Notes: generated by a model from the sequence alone, not told the origin. DNA of 64,000 nucleotides from Mucilaginibacter terrigena (GCF_004168255.1 NZ_SEWG01000003.1:310001-374000); one strand, 5' to 3'; counted from the stretch's first letter, positions 25,726 to 34,530 are shown. Numbers and translations: made by a program.

Positions 25726-26877
25726 ATGTCGAACCCCGAAGCACGGCCTGCACTTATTCAGCCAAAAGAAAAGATCAATTATATCGATCATCTAAAAGTA
25801 TTGCTTACCATACTGGTGATAATGCACCACACCTTTATTACCTACGGTGCACCGGGCGGCTGGTACTACTCACAAAAAACCACCCTGGAAGGCGCCATAA
25901 TCCCTATGACAGTGTTTGTAGCCGTAAATCAGGCATTTTTTATGGGGTTTTTCTTCTTCCTGTCGGCATTGTTTATTCCGTCATCCTACGATAAAAAAGG
26001 CCTTGTGAAGTTTATTACAGACAGGCTGATCAGGCTGGGCATCCCGTTGATATTTTATTCGTTAGTATTATCGCCATTTTTAAGCTTTATGCCCTACAAA
26101 TGGGCCAATGGCAGCGATATAACGTACCTGCAGTATTTGGGCGGTTTTCATCCATGGGTAGATTTTGGTGTGCTTTGGTTTGTTGCCGCGCTGCTGATAT
26201 TTACCCTGTTATATGTTTTATACCGGGTAACCGTGAAGCATATGAGCAAGGTGGTAGCTTTACCTAACATCTTAACTATCCTGGGTTTTGCGGTAATTGT
26301 TGGCATCATAACGTATGTTGTACGTATTTTATTCCCCGTGGGATGGGTGCTTAAACCACTGGGGTTTCAATTGGGGCATTTTCCGCAATACATCAGCTTG
26401 TTTATACTGGGTTTAATTGCATCACGAAGCAAATGGCTTAATAACGCCCAACATTATACAGGTAAGCGTATGCGCACCATAGCGCTTTGCCTGGTGTTTA
26501 TAGGCTTCCCGTTATTTTTTATCGCGCGAAAGCTTATGGGTTTCCCAACAACATGGTTTACCGGCGGTGAGCACTGGCAATCGTTATGGTATGCTGTTTG
26601 GGAGCAACTGGTAGGCTTTACCATCATCGCCGCGCTGCTTTGCATAGGCAAATACAGTTGGAATAAATCGTCGGTGTTCCTCGGTAAATTATCGCGCAGC
26701 ACATTCGCGGTATATATTATTCACCCGTTGGTGGTCATAGGCCTTTCGGTAGGGTTACGCAACTGGGCGGTTGATCCTGCATTAAAACTGCTGGTAGTAG
26801 CGCCGCTGGCTGTGGTAATAAGCTTTTTGTTAGGTTTATTAATAGTAAGGATACCCGGTGTAAATAAAGTAGTTTAA
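25726..26877 (+). CDS. acyltransferase 3 family membrane protein (OpgC-like)
   Basis: Integral membrane acyltransferase of 383 residues with about ten helices. It begins with the family pattern INYIDHLKVLLTILVIMHHTFITYG (paired His near residues 35-36), followed by FMGFFFFLSALFIPSSYDKKG, DRLIRLGIPL and a late SRSTFAVYIIHPLVV. This subgroup resembles glucan succinyl-/acyl-transferases and uncharacterised acyltransferases. The acceptor is unknown. ATG at 25726. It is separate from the 7933-9087 acyltransferase and not closely similar to it. Confidence 0.88.
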   Translation: MSNPEARPALIQPKEKINYIDHLKVLLTILVIMHHTFITYGAPGGWYYSQKTTLEGAIIPMTVFVAVNQAFFMGFFFFLSALFIPSSYDKKGLVKFITDRLIRLGIPLIFYSLVLSPFLSFMPYKWANGSDITYLQYLGGFHPWVDFGVLWFVAALLIFTLLYVLYRVTVKHMSKVVALPNILTILGFAVIVGIITYVVRILFPVGWVLKPLGFQLGHFPQYISLFILGLIASRSKWLNNAQHYTGKRMRTIALCLVFIGFPLFFIARKLMGFPTTWFTGGEHWQSLWYAVWEQLVGFTIIAALLCIGKYSWNKSSVFLGKLSRSTFAVYIIHPLVVIGLSVGLRNWAVDPALKLLVVAPLAVVISFLLGLLIVRIPGVNKVV

Positions 26878-26928
26878 TATTCAGGTCACTTTTAATTTAT
26901 TTCGTCAGCAGGCGTGTAGCAAATTATC

Positions 26929-26936
26929 TATTTTTG
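26929..26936 (+). promoter_or_regulatory. -7 box (TATTTTTG) before surE
   Basis: Perfect TAnnTTTG consensus followed by CAGC, 8 bases before the surE ATG. No good TTTG element lies at the right distance upstream, so only the -7 part is called; transcription would start close to the ATG. Confidence 0.4.
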
Positions 26937-26943
26937 CAGCAAG

Positions 26944-27717
26944 ATGAAAACTAAGCAGCCCACAATATTGGTAGTAAATGATGATGGTATAACCGCGGCC
27001 GGCATAAAAGCCCTGATGCACACCATGAAAGAGCTTGGCAGGGTAGTGGTTGTAGCGCCCGATAGCCCGCAATCGGGCATGGGGCATGCCATAACCATTG
27101 GTAAGCCGCTGCGTTTAGATAAGGTTGATATTTACGAAGGTATTGAAATGTACAGTTGCAGCGGCACCCCGGTAGATTGTGTAAAGCTGGCTGTTAACAC
27201 TGTATTAAAAGGCGTAAAGCCCGATCTTTGTGTATCGGGTATTAACCACGGGCTTAACAATTCTATAAACGTATTGTACTCGGGCACCATGTCGGCAGCG
27301 GTTGAAGGGGCGATAGAAAGGATCCCATCTATCGGGTTTTCGCTTGATGATTATACCACGCAGGCTAATTTTGAGCATTGCCAAAAGTTTGTAAAGGAAC
27401 TTGCTGTGCAGGTGTTAGCCAACGGGTTGCCTGTTGGCACAGTACTTAACGTTAACTTCCCGGCAGGGAATAACATAAAAGGGATAAAAATTTGCCGCCA
27501 GGCTAATGCCAAATGGGCCGAAGAATTTGACGAACGCATAGATCCGCATAAACGGCCTTACTACTGGCTGACAGGTGTTTTTCAGAACGACGATAACGGT
27601 GAGGATACCGATGTTTGGGCGCTCGATCATAACTATGCATCGGTTGTACCCGTTCAGTTTGATATGACCGCGCACCACGCCATACCTGTTTTAAACACGT
27701 GGACATTTAATGTTTAA
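26944..27717 (+). CDS. surE: SurE, 5'/3'-nucleotidase
   Basis: Metal-dependent nucleoside monophosphate phosphatase of the SurE family, cytoplasmic, 257 aa (normal length). The N-terminal metal site VVNDDGITAAGIKAL (D13, D14), the SPQSGMGHAIT loop and VSGINHGLNNSINVLYSGTMSAAVEGA are all present. It removes phosphate from nucleotides and supports stationary-phase survival in other bacteria. It is the first gene of a tight run with a small membrane protein and lpxB; its stop overlaps the next start by 8 bases. Confidence 0.96.
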   Translation: MKTKQPTILVVNDDGITAAGIKALMHTMKELGRVVVVAPDSPQSGMGHAITIGKPLRLDKVDIYEGIEMYSCSGTPVDCVKLAVNTVLKGVKPDLCVSGINHGLNNSINVLYSGTMSAAVEGAIERIPSIGFSLDDYTTQANFEHCQKFVKELAVQVLANGLPVGTVLNVNFPAGNNIKGIKICRQANAKWAEEFDERIDPHKRPYYWLTGVFQNDDNGEDTDVWALDHNYASVVPVQFDMTAHHAIPVLNTWTFNV

Positions 27718-27976
27718 AAAGAACAACCTATACATTGGCATGCTTTACGGCTGTGTAGCACCAGTGCTTGCCTGGCTAATATTTGCGGTTTTATTAAAGA
27801 ATGATAGCATTTTTTTGGATAAGCCCGCGATACCTTACCTAATAGCCATAGGCCTAAACCTGGTGATGTTACGGTTTTCGGCAAAGGCTTATCTTGATAA
27901 AACATCAAACGGAATAATGATAGCTACATTTGTGTGTACGTTGTTGATATTCGTATTTAAAATGCACATTTCGTGA
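27710..27976 (+). CDS. small three-helix membrane protein between surE and lpxB
   Basis: An 88-residue protein with three hydrophobic helices (YGCVAPVLAWLIFAVLL, IPYLIAIGLNLVMLRF, IMIATFVCTLLIFVF). Its start overlaps surE by 8 bases, and its TGA overlaps the lpxB ATG (TGATG at 27974-27978), so it is translationally coupled on both sides. No known motif is visible. The position suggests a role connected with lipid A synthesis or simply a conserved accessory; unknown function. Confidence 0.85.
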   Translation: MFKKNNLYIGMLYGCVAPVLAWLIFAVLLKNDSIFLDKPAIPYLIAIGLNLVMLRFSAKAYLDKTSNGIMIATFVCTLLIFVFKMHIS

Positions 27977-29088
27977 TGAAGTATTACCTGGTAGCCGGCG
28001 AGGCCTCGGGCGACCTGCATGGGGCCAACCTGATGAAAGCTCTAAAAGAGCTTGACAGTGAGGCTGACTTCCGTTTTTTTGGCGGCGACCTGATGCAGGC
28101 CGAAGGGGGTACACTGGTTAAACACTATGCCGATATGGCCTTTATGGGCTTTGTAGAAGTGGTTATAAACCTGCGCACAATCCTTAAAAACCTAAAGCTT
28201 TGTAAACATGACATCGCGACATACCGGCCGGATGTTTTAGTGCTGATAGATTTCCCGGGGTTTAACTTAAAAATAGCTGAGTTTGCTAAAGCTAAGGGCC
28301 TGTTGGTTTGCTATTATATATCGCCTAAGGTTTGGGCATGGAACCAAAAACGTGTACTTAAAATAAAGAAGATTGTTGACCACCTGTTTTGTATCCTGCC
28401 TTTCGAAGTGGATTTTTACAAAAGCTGGGGGATGGATATAGATTATGTAGGTAACCCCCTGTTGGATGCCGTTGATGCATTTAAGGCCGATGCCAGCTTC
28501 CTGACAAATAATAACCTGACCGGTAAAAGGATAATAGCCTTGTTACCCGGCAGCCGTAAACAGGAGATAAGCAGGTTGCTGCCCGAAATGTTGGGCGTTA
28601 CCGGGGAGTTTTCTGATCATCAATTTGTTGTGGCAGGGGCGCCTTCATTCAAAGCGGAATATTACAGCCAATACCTGGGTAATAAAGCTATCCCTGTAAT
28701 ATTTAATGCCACTTACGATATTTTGGCTAACGCCGAAGCAGCGGTAGTAGCCTCAGGAACGGCCACTTTAGAAACCGCATTGTTTAATGTGCCGCAAGTG
28801 GTAGTTTATAAAGGTAATGCCATAACCATCAGCATTGCCCGTATGCTGGTAAAAATAAAATTTATATCGCTTGTTAATCTGATAATGGATAAGGAAGTGG
28901 TAAAGGAGTTAATACAGCAGGATTGCACATCGCCCAAAATAGCTGCCGAGTTGGATAACCTGTTGAATGATGATGACTATCGCCAAAAAATGCTTGATAA
29001 TTATGAGGTGCTCGACGGAAGGATGGGTGCACCCGGCGCGTCAATGAAAACAGCAAAGCTGATTGTAAAATATACCTCAAAAAAATAA
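27976..29088 (+). CDS. lpxB: lipid-A-disaccharide synthase LpxB
   Basis: Family GT19 glycosyltransferase that condenses UDP-2,3-diacylglucosamine with lipid X to make lipid A disaccharide at the inner membrane. Hallmarks: GEASGDLHGANLM at the N-terminus, IDFPGFNLKIAEFAK, YYISPKVWAWNQKRV, LPGSRKQEI and ASGTATLETALFNVPQVVVY. Length of 370 residues is normal. I chose the ATG at 27976, which overlaps the previous stop codon as TGATG; a GTG at 27973 would add one residue. A terminator follows. Confidence 0.96.
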   Translation: MKYYLVAGEASGDLHGANLMKALKELDSEADFRFFGGDLMQAEGGTLVKHYADMAFMGFVEVVINLRTILKNLKLCKHDIATYRPDVLVLIDFPGFNLKIAEFAKAKGLLVCYYISPKVWAWNQKRVLKIKKIVDHLFCILPFEVDFYKSWGMDIDYVGNPLLDAVDAFKADASFLTNNNLTGKRIIALLPGSRKQEISRLLPEMLGVTGEFSDHQFVVAGAPSFKAEYYSQYLGNKAIPVIFNATYDILANAEAAVVASGTATLETALFNVPQVVVYKGNAITISIARMLVKIKFISLVNLIMDKEVVKELIQQDCTSPKIAAELDNLLNDDDYRQKMLDNYEVLDGRMGAPGASMKTAKLIVKYTSKK

Positions 29089-29115
29089 GGCCTGCTTTTT
29101 ACAGCGGCCTTACTT
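29086..29115 (+). terminator. terminator after lpxB
   Basis: TAAGGCC (29086-29092) pairs with GGCCTTA (29106-29112), with an inner GC/GC pairing across a T-rich loop, followed by CTTTTC. The stem begins at the lpxB stop codon. Confidence 0.65.
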
Positions 29116-29165
29116 TTCTCAAAGAGATGTTTTAAATAGATGTTGTAGATATAATATATGATCGA

Positions 29166-29327
29166 TCAGGCGGCCGACAACTGTTGTTGTACAGCACCCT
29201 GTTTGTTGCTTGATGAAAACTGGTTCCGCTCTCTGAAAGCCCTTAGGTCTTCCATTAATAAATTCATTAAATCGTTATCAAAACGGGTAACTAATTTACT
29301 TGTTGCAGGTTTTTTAGAAGCTTTCAT
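29166..29327 (-). CDS. small peptide A (53 aa), paralogue of the next gene
   Basis: A 53-residue peptide starting at the ATG at 29327 and ending with TGA at 29166-29168. Its N-terminal 30 residues (M-K-A-S then KPATSKLVTRFDNDLMNLL) match the upstream neighbour at most positions (KPATSKLVxRFDxxLMNxLMxDLxA), while the C-terminal parts diverge apart from the last two Ala. The conserved part would form an amphipathic helix; no signal peptide or membrane helix is seen. Similarity at both protein and DNA level indicates a tandem duplication kept under selection. Function unknown; a RiPP-like precursor, a toxin-like peptide or a small regulator are possible, with no modification enzyme nearby. Confidence 0.7.
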   Translation of the reverse strand: MKASKKPATSKLVTRFDNDLMNLLMEDLRAFRERNQFSSSNKQGAVQQQLSAA

Positions 29328-29371
29328 GGGTAAAGATGTTTAGTTGTTGAGTTTTTTTTAGTGTGGTTAAA

Positions 29372-29500
29372 CTACGCAGCTGTTAAGCGGCTTACATTTT
29401 TTGATTTCAAGGCTTTAAGGTCGCTCATTAATATGTTCATCAATTCTTTATCAAAGCGATTAACTAATTTGCTTGTGGCTGGTTTTTGGTAAGTTTTCAT
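29372..29500 (-). CDS. small peptide B (42 aa), paralogue of peptide A
   Basis: A 42-residue peptide from the ATG at 29500 to TAG at 29372-29374. It shares the block KPATSKLVxRFDxxLMNxLMxDLxA with peptide A, 45 bases downstream, and then has a short basic tail (KSKNVSRLTAA). Identical spacing of the conserved residues, with synonymous as well as conservative changes (N/T, K/N, E/D, I/L), supports true coding. There is no membrane segment. It is followed by peptide A and preceded by the charged protein ending at 29526 on the same strand, so all three may share a transcript. Confidence 0.7.
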   Translation of the reverse strand: MKTYQKPATSKLVNRFDKELMNILMSDLKALKSKNVSRLTAA

Positions 29501-29525
29501 AATTCAATATTTTAAGTTTTTTAGT

Positions 29526-29792
29526 TTATTGTTTGGTTTCTTCTTTGTTTTCGTTTCCCTGGTTCTCGCTAAGGTTATCGTGGCGGCGTTTTGCTTCTTT
29601 ATACTGCCTTGCTAATTGTTCCTTGTCGCGTTCGTCGGATGTTTTCTCGGGTGCTTGCGGGTTTTCCCACTCTTTCTCTTCACCCGTGTTTTTAGTTTTC
29701 TTTTCGATTACCATTTTAACTCCGTTTGATAAGTAGTATTCCAATTCAATGCCAAACTTTTTAAACACATTGAAAAAAATGACATTAAGCAT
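29526..29792 (-). CDS. small, highly charged protein
   Basis: An 88-residue protein. Residues 1-26 are moderately hydrophobic (MLNVIFFNVFKKFGIELEYYL); from M27 on, the chain is almost entirely K, E, D, R, N and Q (EKKTKNTGEEKEWENPQ, DKEQLARQYKEAKRRHDNL) and should be disordered or a single long helix. Either the ATG at 29792 or the ATG of M27 (29714) may be the start. No family is recognised. It lies just upstream of the peptide pair on the same strand. Confidence 0.6.
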   Translation of the reverse strand: MLNVIFFNVFKKFGIELEYYLSNGVKMVIEKKTKNTGEEKEWENPQAPEKTSDERDKEQLARQYKEAKRRHDNLSENQGNENKEETKQ

Positions 29793-29995
29793 GATATATT
29801 TTTACAATTAAACCAAAAAGCCTTCAAAATAGCCCACTTTGTAGCTTTTTAAATAGCCTGTGTATTAAAATGTGTATGAAAAAATACTACAGTGTGTTGT
29901 AAAGAATAGTCAGGGTTAGTTGCATAATCGAATAGAGTGTTCGATTTTGAACAGTTGGCTGTTCTGTTTTGAGAGGAAGAGAATATTGGCGACTG

Positions 29996-30895
29996 TTATT
30001 TTTTGTGCGCTTTTTTGTAGGCCGATGGAGATACGCCTGTAATATGCCTGAATAACCTTGAAAAGTAAAATTGGTCATCAAAACCAAGCTCGGTACATAT
30101 TTCCTTAATGCTCCTGTCCGAAAAATAGAGGTATTGACATGATTTCTGGATCTTTAACTGGTTGAAAAAGGTAATTGGCGAAGCCCCGGTTTTTTGTTTA
30201 AATACCCTGGAATAATGCGATACCGATAAGTTTTGTTGTTTAGCCAACTCTTCTATCGTTAAATTCTTACCTATCTTTTTCTTCATGAAAAGGATAGAGT
30301 TACTGATAGAATCGGTATTATAAATGGCGGGGTTTGCTTCTTTATAATAGATAAGCGACGATATAAAATGCAAAAGGTAAATGTTCATTACCTCCATCTC
30401 TTTTTCATTAAAACTGTTTTCGAGGATGGAATATATCTGTTCAAAGTTTTTTATCCTGTTCTCGTCATAAGGGATATGCTGCACCACTGGTGCGCCATTA
30501 TGCAGGTAACGGTCAAATATCTTGTCAGATATGTCGCCGGTAAAGTGAATCCAATAAATACTCCATGCATTGTTAGCATCGCTGTTATAACTATGGGGTA
30601 AATTTTTTGGAATAATATAATAGCTATTGGGTATCAGCGTATGGGTAACCCCGCCCGAGTTAATGGTGCCACCGCCTTCAACACAGTAAATAAGTATGTA
30701 TTGGTTGCTGCCGGTTTTGCGCTCGCGGCCATGGTTAGCAGCGTTAGGATAATGCCCTATCGCGGTTAAATAAAAGTTTTTTATAACCTGATTGGTAATT
30801 ATTTTACGCTTAATGTTAGGCGGCAAAACAATCATCCGCTGGCCAATAAAGCCTTCCTTTACCCACACTTTTTGCGGTTTTAACTTATTATCCAT
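29996..30895 (-). CDS. AraC-family regulator of the adjacent SusCD locus
   Basis: A 299-residue transcription regulator with an N-terminal cupin-type ligand domain (about 1-170; YILIYCVEGGGTINSGG, YYIIPKNLPHSYNSD) and a C-terminal double helix-turn-helix (about 200-295; TIEELAKQQNLSVSHYSRVFKQKTGASPITFFNQLK, SIKEICTELGFDDQFYFSRLFRHITGVSPSAYKK). The fold is that of sugar-responsive AraC/XylS activators. It is divergently transcribed from susC, and the shared 364-base region holds two direct repeats spaced 21 bp, the usual operator form for this family. It most likely activates the SusCD operon in response to the imported glycan. Confidence 0.92.
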   Translation of the reverse strand: MDNKLKPQKVWVKEGFIGQRMIVLPPNIKRKIITNQVIKNFYLTAIGHYPNAANHGRERKTGSNQYILIYCVEGGGTINSGGVTHTLIPNSYYIIPKNLPHSYNSDANNAWSIYWIHFTGDISDKIFDRYLHNGAPVVQHIPYDENRIKNFEQIYSILENSFNEKEMEVMNIYLLHFISSLIYYKEANPAIYNTDSISNSILFMKKKIGKNLTIEELAKQQNLSVSHYSRVFKQKTGASPITFFNQLKIQKSCQYLYFSDRSIKEICTELGFDDQFYFSRLFRHITGVSPSAYKKAHKK

Positions 30896-31004
30896 TTACA
30901 AGGCGGTATAAAAATCCATTAAAGTTATATAGGCATTGGCCTTAAATAGTGGCATTGGATACTAACCTACGCACAAAGATTATAAATGTTTAATAAAGGC
31001 AAAA

Positions 31005-31040
31005 TTATCCATCCTTTTGCAATTTTTATCCATTCCTTGC
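31005..31040 (+). promoter_or_regulatory. probable AraC operator: two direct repeats 21 bp apart
   Basis: TTATCCATCCTTTTGC at 31005-31020 and TTATCCATTCCTTGC at 31026-31040 are direct repeats whose starts are exactly 21 bp apart, two helical turns, the standard spacing of AraC-family half-sites. The proximal copy overlaps the putative -33 TTG of the susC promoter, as in class II activation. Confidence 0.6.
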
Positions 31041-31063
31041 GGCAGCAAATCAATCTAAGTTTA
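31037..31063 (+). promoter_or_regulatory. putative susC promoter
   Basis: TTG at 31037-31039 and TAAGTTTA at 31056-31063 (one mismatch to TAnnTTTG) are separated by 16 bases. Transcription from about 31070 would give a ~190-base leader before the susC ATG at 31260. The leader contains a GCACATA/TATGTGC hairpin and a 31-codon open frame at 31096-31191. Confidence 0.4.
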
Positions 31064-31259
31064 CCATACCAATTTATAGAGCCAATTAATTTAAAATGAC
31101 AAGACCTGAATTATCGCACATAGTATGTGCCCAACGCGCGGTGCCGTACCACTCAAATTTGATCAATAACTCCATATCAAGGCCGGGCTAATTTGGCCCT
31201 TTATTATGGCAAATAGCATGGGCGCATGCTTAGTTAAAATCAATTATCAAATCAAAAAT

Positions 31260-34200
31260 ATGAAGAAAATTTACGAATTAAACAAAAGCCTTTGGGTACT
31301 TAAAGTGCTGCTTTGTTTGCTTTTTATTGTAGCAGGCAAAAGCGCTTTTTCGCAAACGGCACCCAAAATAACCATTACCGGTACCGTAGCCGATACATTA
31401 AAACTAATGTTACCCGGCGTAAACGTTACTGTTGATGGCAATAAAAAAATTGGCACAGTTACAGATGTAAACGGGCGCTTTATTTTAGATGTGCCTGAGG
31501 GGGCTACGGTAAGGTTTTCGTTTGTGGGGTTTAAATCACAAACTACAGTAGCTACGCAGGCCAATAAATTGTTCAGCATTATACTTAAGGACGAAAGTAA
31601 AACAATTGATGAAGTTGTAATTACAGCCTTTGGCCGCAAAGAGCGAAAAGAAGCTGTGGTAGGCTCGGTAACCAGTGTTACCCCGGCTAACCTTAAAATA
31701 CCGGCAAGTAACTTAACTAACGCTTTAATTGGGCAAATAGCCGGTGTTACGGGTTTTCAAACCAGCGGGCAGCCGGGGCAGGATAATGCCAGGTTTTTTA
31801 TACGCGGTGTTACAACCTTCGGCTACAAGCGCGACCCGCTGATATTAATTGATAATGTTGAGTATTCAACATCAGACCTGGCAAGGCTGCAGGTTGATGA
31901 CATAGCAAGCTTTTCGATATTAAAGGATGCGAGCGCTACCGCGCTGTATGGCGCAAGGGGGGCAAATGGTGTAATACTGATAAGTACCAAAGAGGGTAAA
32001 CCCGGCAAGGCGCAAATCAGTTTCCGGTCGGAGTTCTCGTCGTCAGAGTCTAACCACACGCTTGACCTTACCGACCCTATCACTTACATGAACCTGTATA
32101 ACGAGGCAACTTTAACGCGCAACCCTACGCTGCCGCTGCCTTTCTCGCAAAGTAAAATAATAAATACACAAGCCGCCATAAATGGCGAGCCGGGAAGCAA
32201 CGCATATGTTTACCCCGCGGTAGACTGGCTTAAACTGCTATTTAAAAAAAGGGCGACCACACAGCGTAACAACTTAAATATTAGCGGAGGCAATGCAGTT
32301 ACCAGGTACTATGTAGCCGGATCGTATAATATTGATAATGGCGTGTTGAACCAGGATATCCGAAATAATAATAACAACAACGTTAAGTTTAGGAATTACC
32401 AACTACGCAGCAATGTTAATATAAACCTTACTAAAAGCACCGAACTGATAGTAAGGTTATCCGGTAATTTCAGTGAGTATAACGGGCCGATCACTATCGA
32501 TGGTTCCTTCTCGTCCGACTTGTATAACGTGGCTATGCATACCAGCCCCGTCTTGTTCCCGGCTTATTTTCCCGCCGATGCAGCCAACGCTAACGCACAG
32601 CACATTTTATTTGGCAATGCGGGCATAGCTTCCGGTTCGTCAAGTAATAACATACAATACAATAACCCGTACGCCGCATTACTTAGGGGGCACAAAAATT
32701 CGTCGGAATCGAGGATGTCGGCCCAGTTTGAAGTTAACCAGAATTTTAGTTTTATTACCGATGGGCTAAAATTCAGGGCATTGTTCAATACTAACAGATA
32801 TTCGTACTTCGATTCGCAGCTGGCCTATTCTCCGTTTTATTACAACGTTAACTCGTATGATAAGGAGGCTAACCAGTATACTTTAGAATGGCTAAACCCA
32901 CAGCCTACTGGTTACAATGTAGCGCAAGAATACCTTACTTACTCGGCCAACTCACCCATTGCAAATACATTTATTTACCTGCAGGGCGCGTTAGATTATA
33001 ACAAGCAGTTTGGCAACCATGGCATCAGCGCTACCTTCATAGGTACTTCGCAGCAAACGGTTTACTCAAACTCAAAAGATCCAAAGCAGGATAAAGTAAC
33101 CCTACAATACTCGTTGCCATACCGTAACCTGGGCTTAGCCGGCAGGTTAACCTACTCTTACAAAAGCCGCTATTTTTTAGAAGGCAACTTTGGGTATAAT
33201 GGATCTGAGCGTTTCTCGGCAAATCACCGTTACGGGTTTTTCCCAACCATCGGTGCATCGTGGGTAATATCAAATGAACCGTTCTGGCACCCCGGTTTTA
33301 TCGATCGGTTAAAAATACGCGCCAGCCATGGTTTGGTTGGTAACGATGCTATTGGCCAGCAACGGTTCTTCTACCAATCGGATGTTAAATTTAACGAAGG
33401 TGGCAACTACGCTCAGTTTGGTATAAATAACCAGTACGAACGCAAGGGCCTGTATATAAATAATTATGCAAACCCCGATGTTACCTGGGAAACATCAAGG
33501 CAAACCAACCTTGCCCTGGAGTTCACCTTGTTTAAAAACCTGAATGTTATTGCCGAGGTGTACAAAAATCACCGTTACGATATTTTACAGGAACGTGCCA
33601 ATATCCCATCGAGCGAGGGCCTTGAAACAAAAACCAGCGCTAACCTGGGCATAGTAGATTCAAAGGGGATTGACCTGTCTATGGATTATAAGCAAACATT
33701 GGGCAATGGCTTTTCGGGTATGATACGCTCTAACTTTACCTATACCACCAATAAGTACAACTATATTGAAGAGCCCAATTATAAAGAGCCTTGGCGGCAT
33801 TTTATTGGCCAGCCTGTAAACCGTGGTTACGGTTACATTGCCGAGCGGCTGTTTGTGGATGATAAAGAAGCCCAAAACTCGCCAACACAAATATTTAATA
33901 ACGGCGCACGGCCGCAGGGAGGGGATATCAAGTACCGCGATCTAAACTCCGACGGGAAAATTGATCTGTTAGATATGGCATTTATTGGCTATCCAACCGT
34001 GCCCGAAATTGTTTACGGGTTTGGCCTTTCCGTAGCCTATAAAGGGTTTGATCTTTCTTCCTTTTTCCAGGGGCAGGCAAGGGTGTCGTTTTTTGTAGAC
34101 CCAAACAGGGTTAGCCCTTTTATACCCAGCCCCGATGCCTACGTGTATGGCAATACCCAGGTGCTGCAGGAATTTGCAGATAACCATTGGTCTGAAGAGA

Positions 34201-34508
34201 ACCAAAACCTTTATGCCCTGTACCCCCGTTTAGGCACCAACAATACTGTAATTGCAAATAACCTGCAGCCCAGCACATGGTGGCTGCGCGATGGCAGCTA
34301 TATACGTTTAAAATCTGTCGAAATTGGATATACGCTGCCTGCGCGCATTTCAAAATCACTCAGGCTAAGCAACTGCCGCATATATTTTAACGGCCTTAAT
34401 TTACTTACCTGGAGCCCCTTTAAAATGTGGGATCCTGAACTTGGTGGAAACGGGTTTGCCTACCCCATACAAAAAGTATTTAATGTGGGCCTTAACGTGA
34501 GTTTGTAA
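31260..34508 (+). CDS. SusC/RagA-type TonB-linked outer-membrane transporter
   Basis: Outer-membrane, TonB-dependent glycan or peptide importer of 1082 aa from the chosen ATG. It has a signal peptide (cut near SAFSQ), a CarboxypepD-regulatory-like beta-sandwich (GTVADTLKLMLPGVNVTVDG), a TonB-box-like region (TIDEVVITAFGRKERKEAV), a plug (NALIGQIAGVTGFQTSGQPG, DASATALYGARGANGVI) and a barrel ending in KVFNVGLNVSL. The ATG at 31260 (MKKIYELNKSLW) is chosen because it starts a normal signal peptide; an ATG at 31206 would add 18 residues. It forms the lid-and-barrel import complex with the SusD-like lipoprotein that follows. Confidence 0.94.
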   Translation: MKKIYELNKSLWVLKVLLCLLFIVAGKSAFSQTAPKITITGTVADTLKLMLPGVNVTVDGNKKIGTVTDVNGRFILDVPEGATVRFSFVGFKSQTTVATQANKLFSIILKDESKTIDEVVITAFGRKERKEAVVGSVTSVTPANLKIPASNLTNALIGQIAGVTGFQTSGQPGQDNARFFIRGVTTFGYKRDPLILIDNVEYSTSDLARLQVDDIASFSILKDASATALYGARGANGVILISTKEGKPGKAQISFRSEFSSSESNHTLDLTDPITYMNLYNEATLTRNPTLPLPFSQSKIINTQAAINGEPGSNAYVYPAVDWLKLLFKKRATTQRNNLNISGGNAVTRYYVAGSYNIDNGVLNQDIRNNNNNNVKFRNYQLRSNVNINLTKSTELIVRLSGNFSEYNGPITIDGSFSSDLYNVAMHTSPVLFPAYFPADAANANAQHILFGNAGIASGSSSNNIQYNNPYAALLRGHKNSSESRMSAQFEVNQNFSFITDGLKFRALFNTNRYSYFDSQLAYSPFYYNVNSYDKEANQYTLEWLNPQPTGYNVAQEYLTYSANSPIANTFIYLQGALDYNKQFGNHGISATFIGTSQQTVYSNSKDPKQDKVTLQYSLPYRNLGLAGRLTYSYKSRYFLEGNFGYNGSERFSANHRYGFFPTIGASWVISNEPFWHPGFIDRLKIRASHGLVGNDAIGQQRFFYQSDVKFNEGGNYAQFGINNQYERKGLYINNYANPDVTWETSRQTNLALEFTLFKNLNVIAEVYKNHRYDILQERANIPSSEGLETKTSANLGIVDSKGIDLSMDYKQTLGNGFSGMIRSNFTYTTNKYNYIEEPNYKEPWRHFIGQPVNRGYGYIAERLFVDDKEAQNSPTQIFNNGARPQGGDIKYRDLNSDGKIDLLDMAFIGYPTVPEIVYGFGLSVAYKGFDLSSFFQGQARVSFFVDPNRVSPFIPSPDAYVYGNTQVLQEFADNHWSEENQNLYALYPRLGTNNTVIANNLQPSTWWLRDGSYIRLKSVEIGYTLPARISKSLRLSNCRIYFNGLNLLTWSPFKMWDPELGGNGFAYPIQKVFNVGLNVSL

Positions 34509-34530
34509 TAACCAGATTAAAAAAAATATC

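Noticed and set aside
29158..29343. 61-codon plus-strand frame opposite the small peptide A gene
   Set aside because: The minus-strand peptide is supported by a paralogue next to it with the same residue pattern; the plus-strand frame (with CCCTAPCLLL) has no such support.
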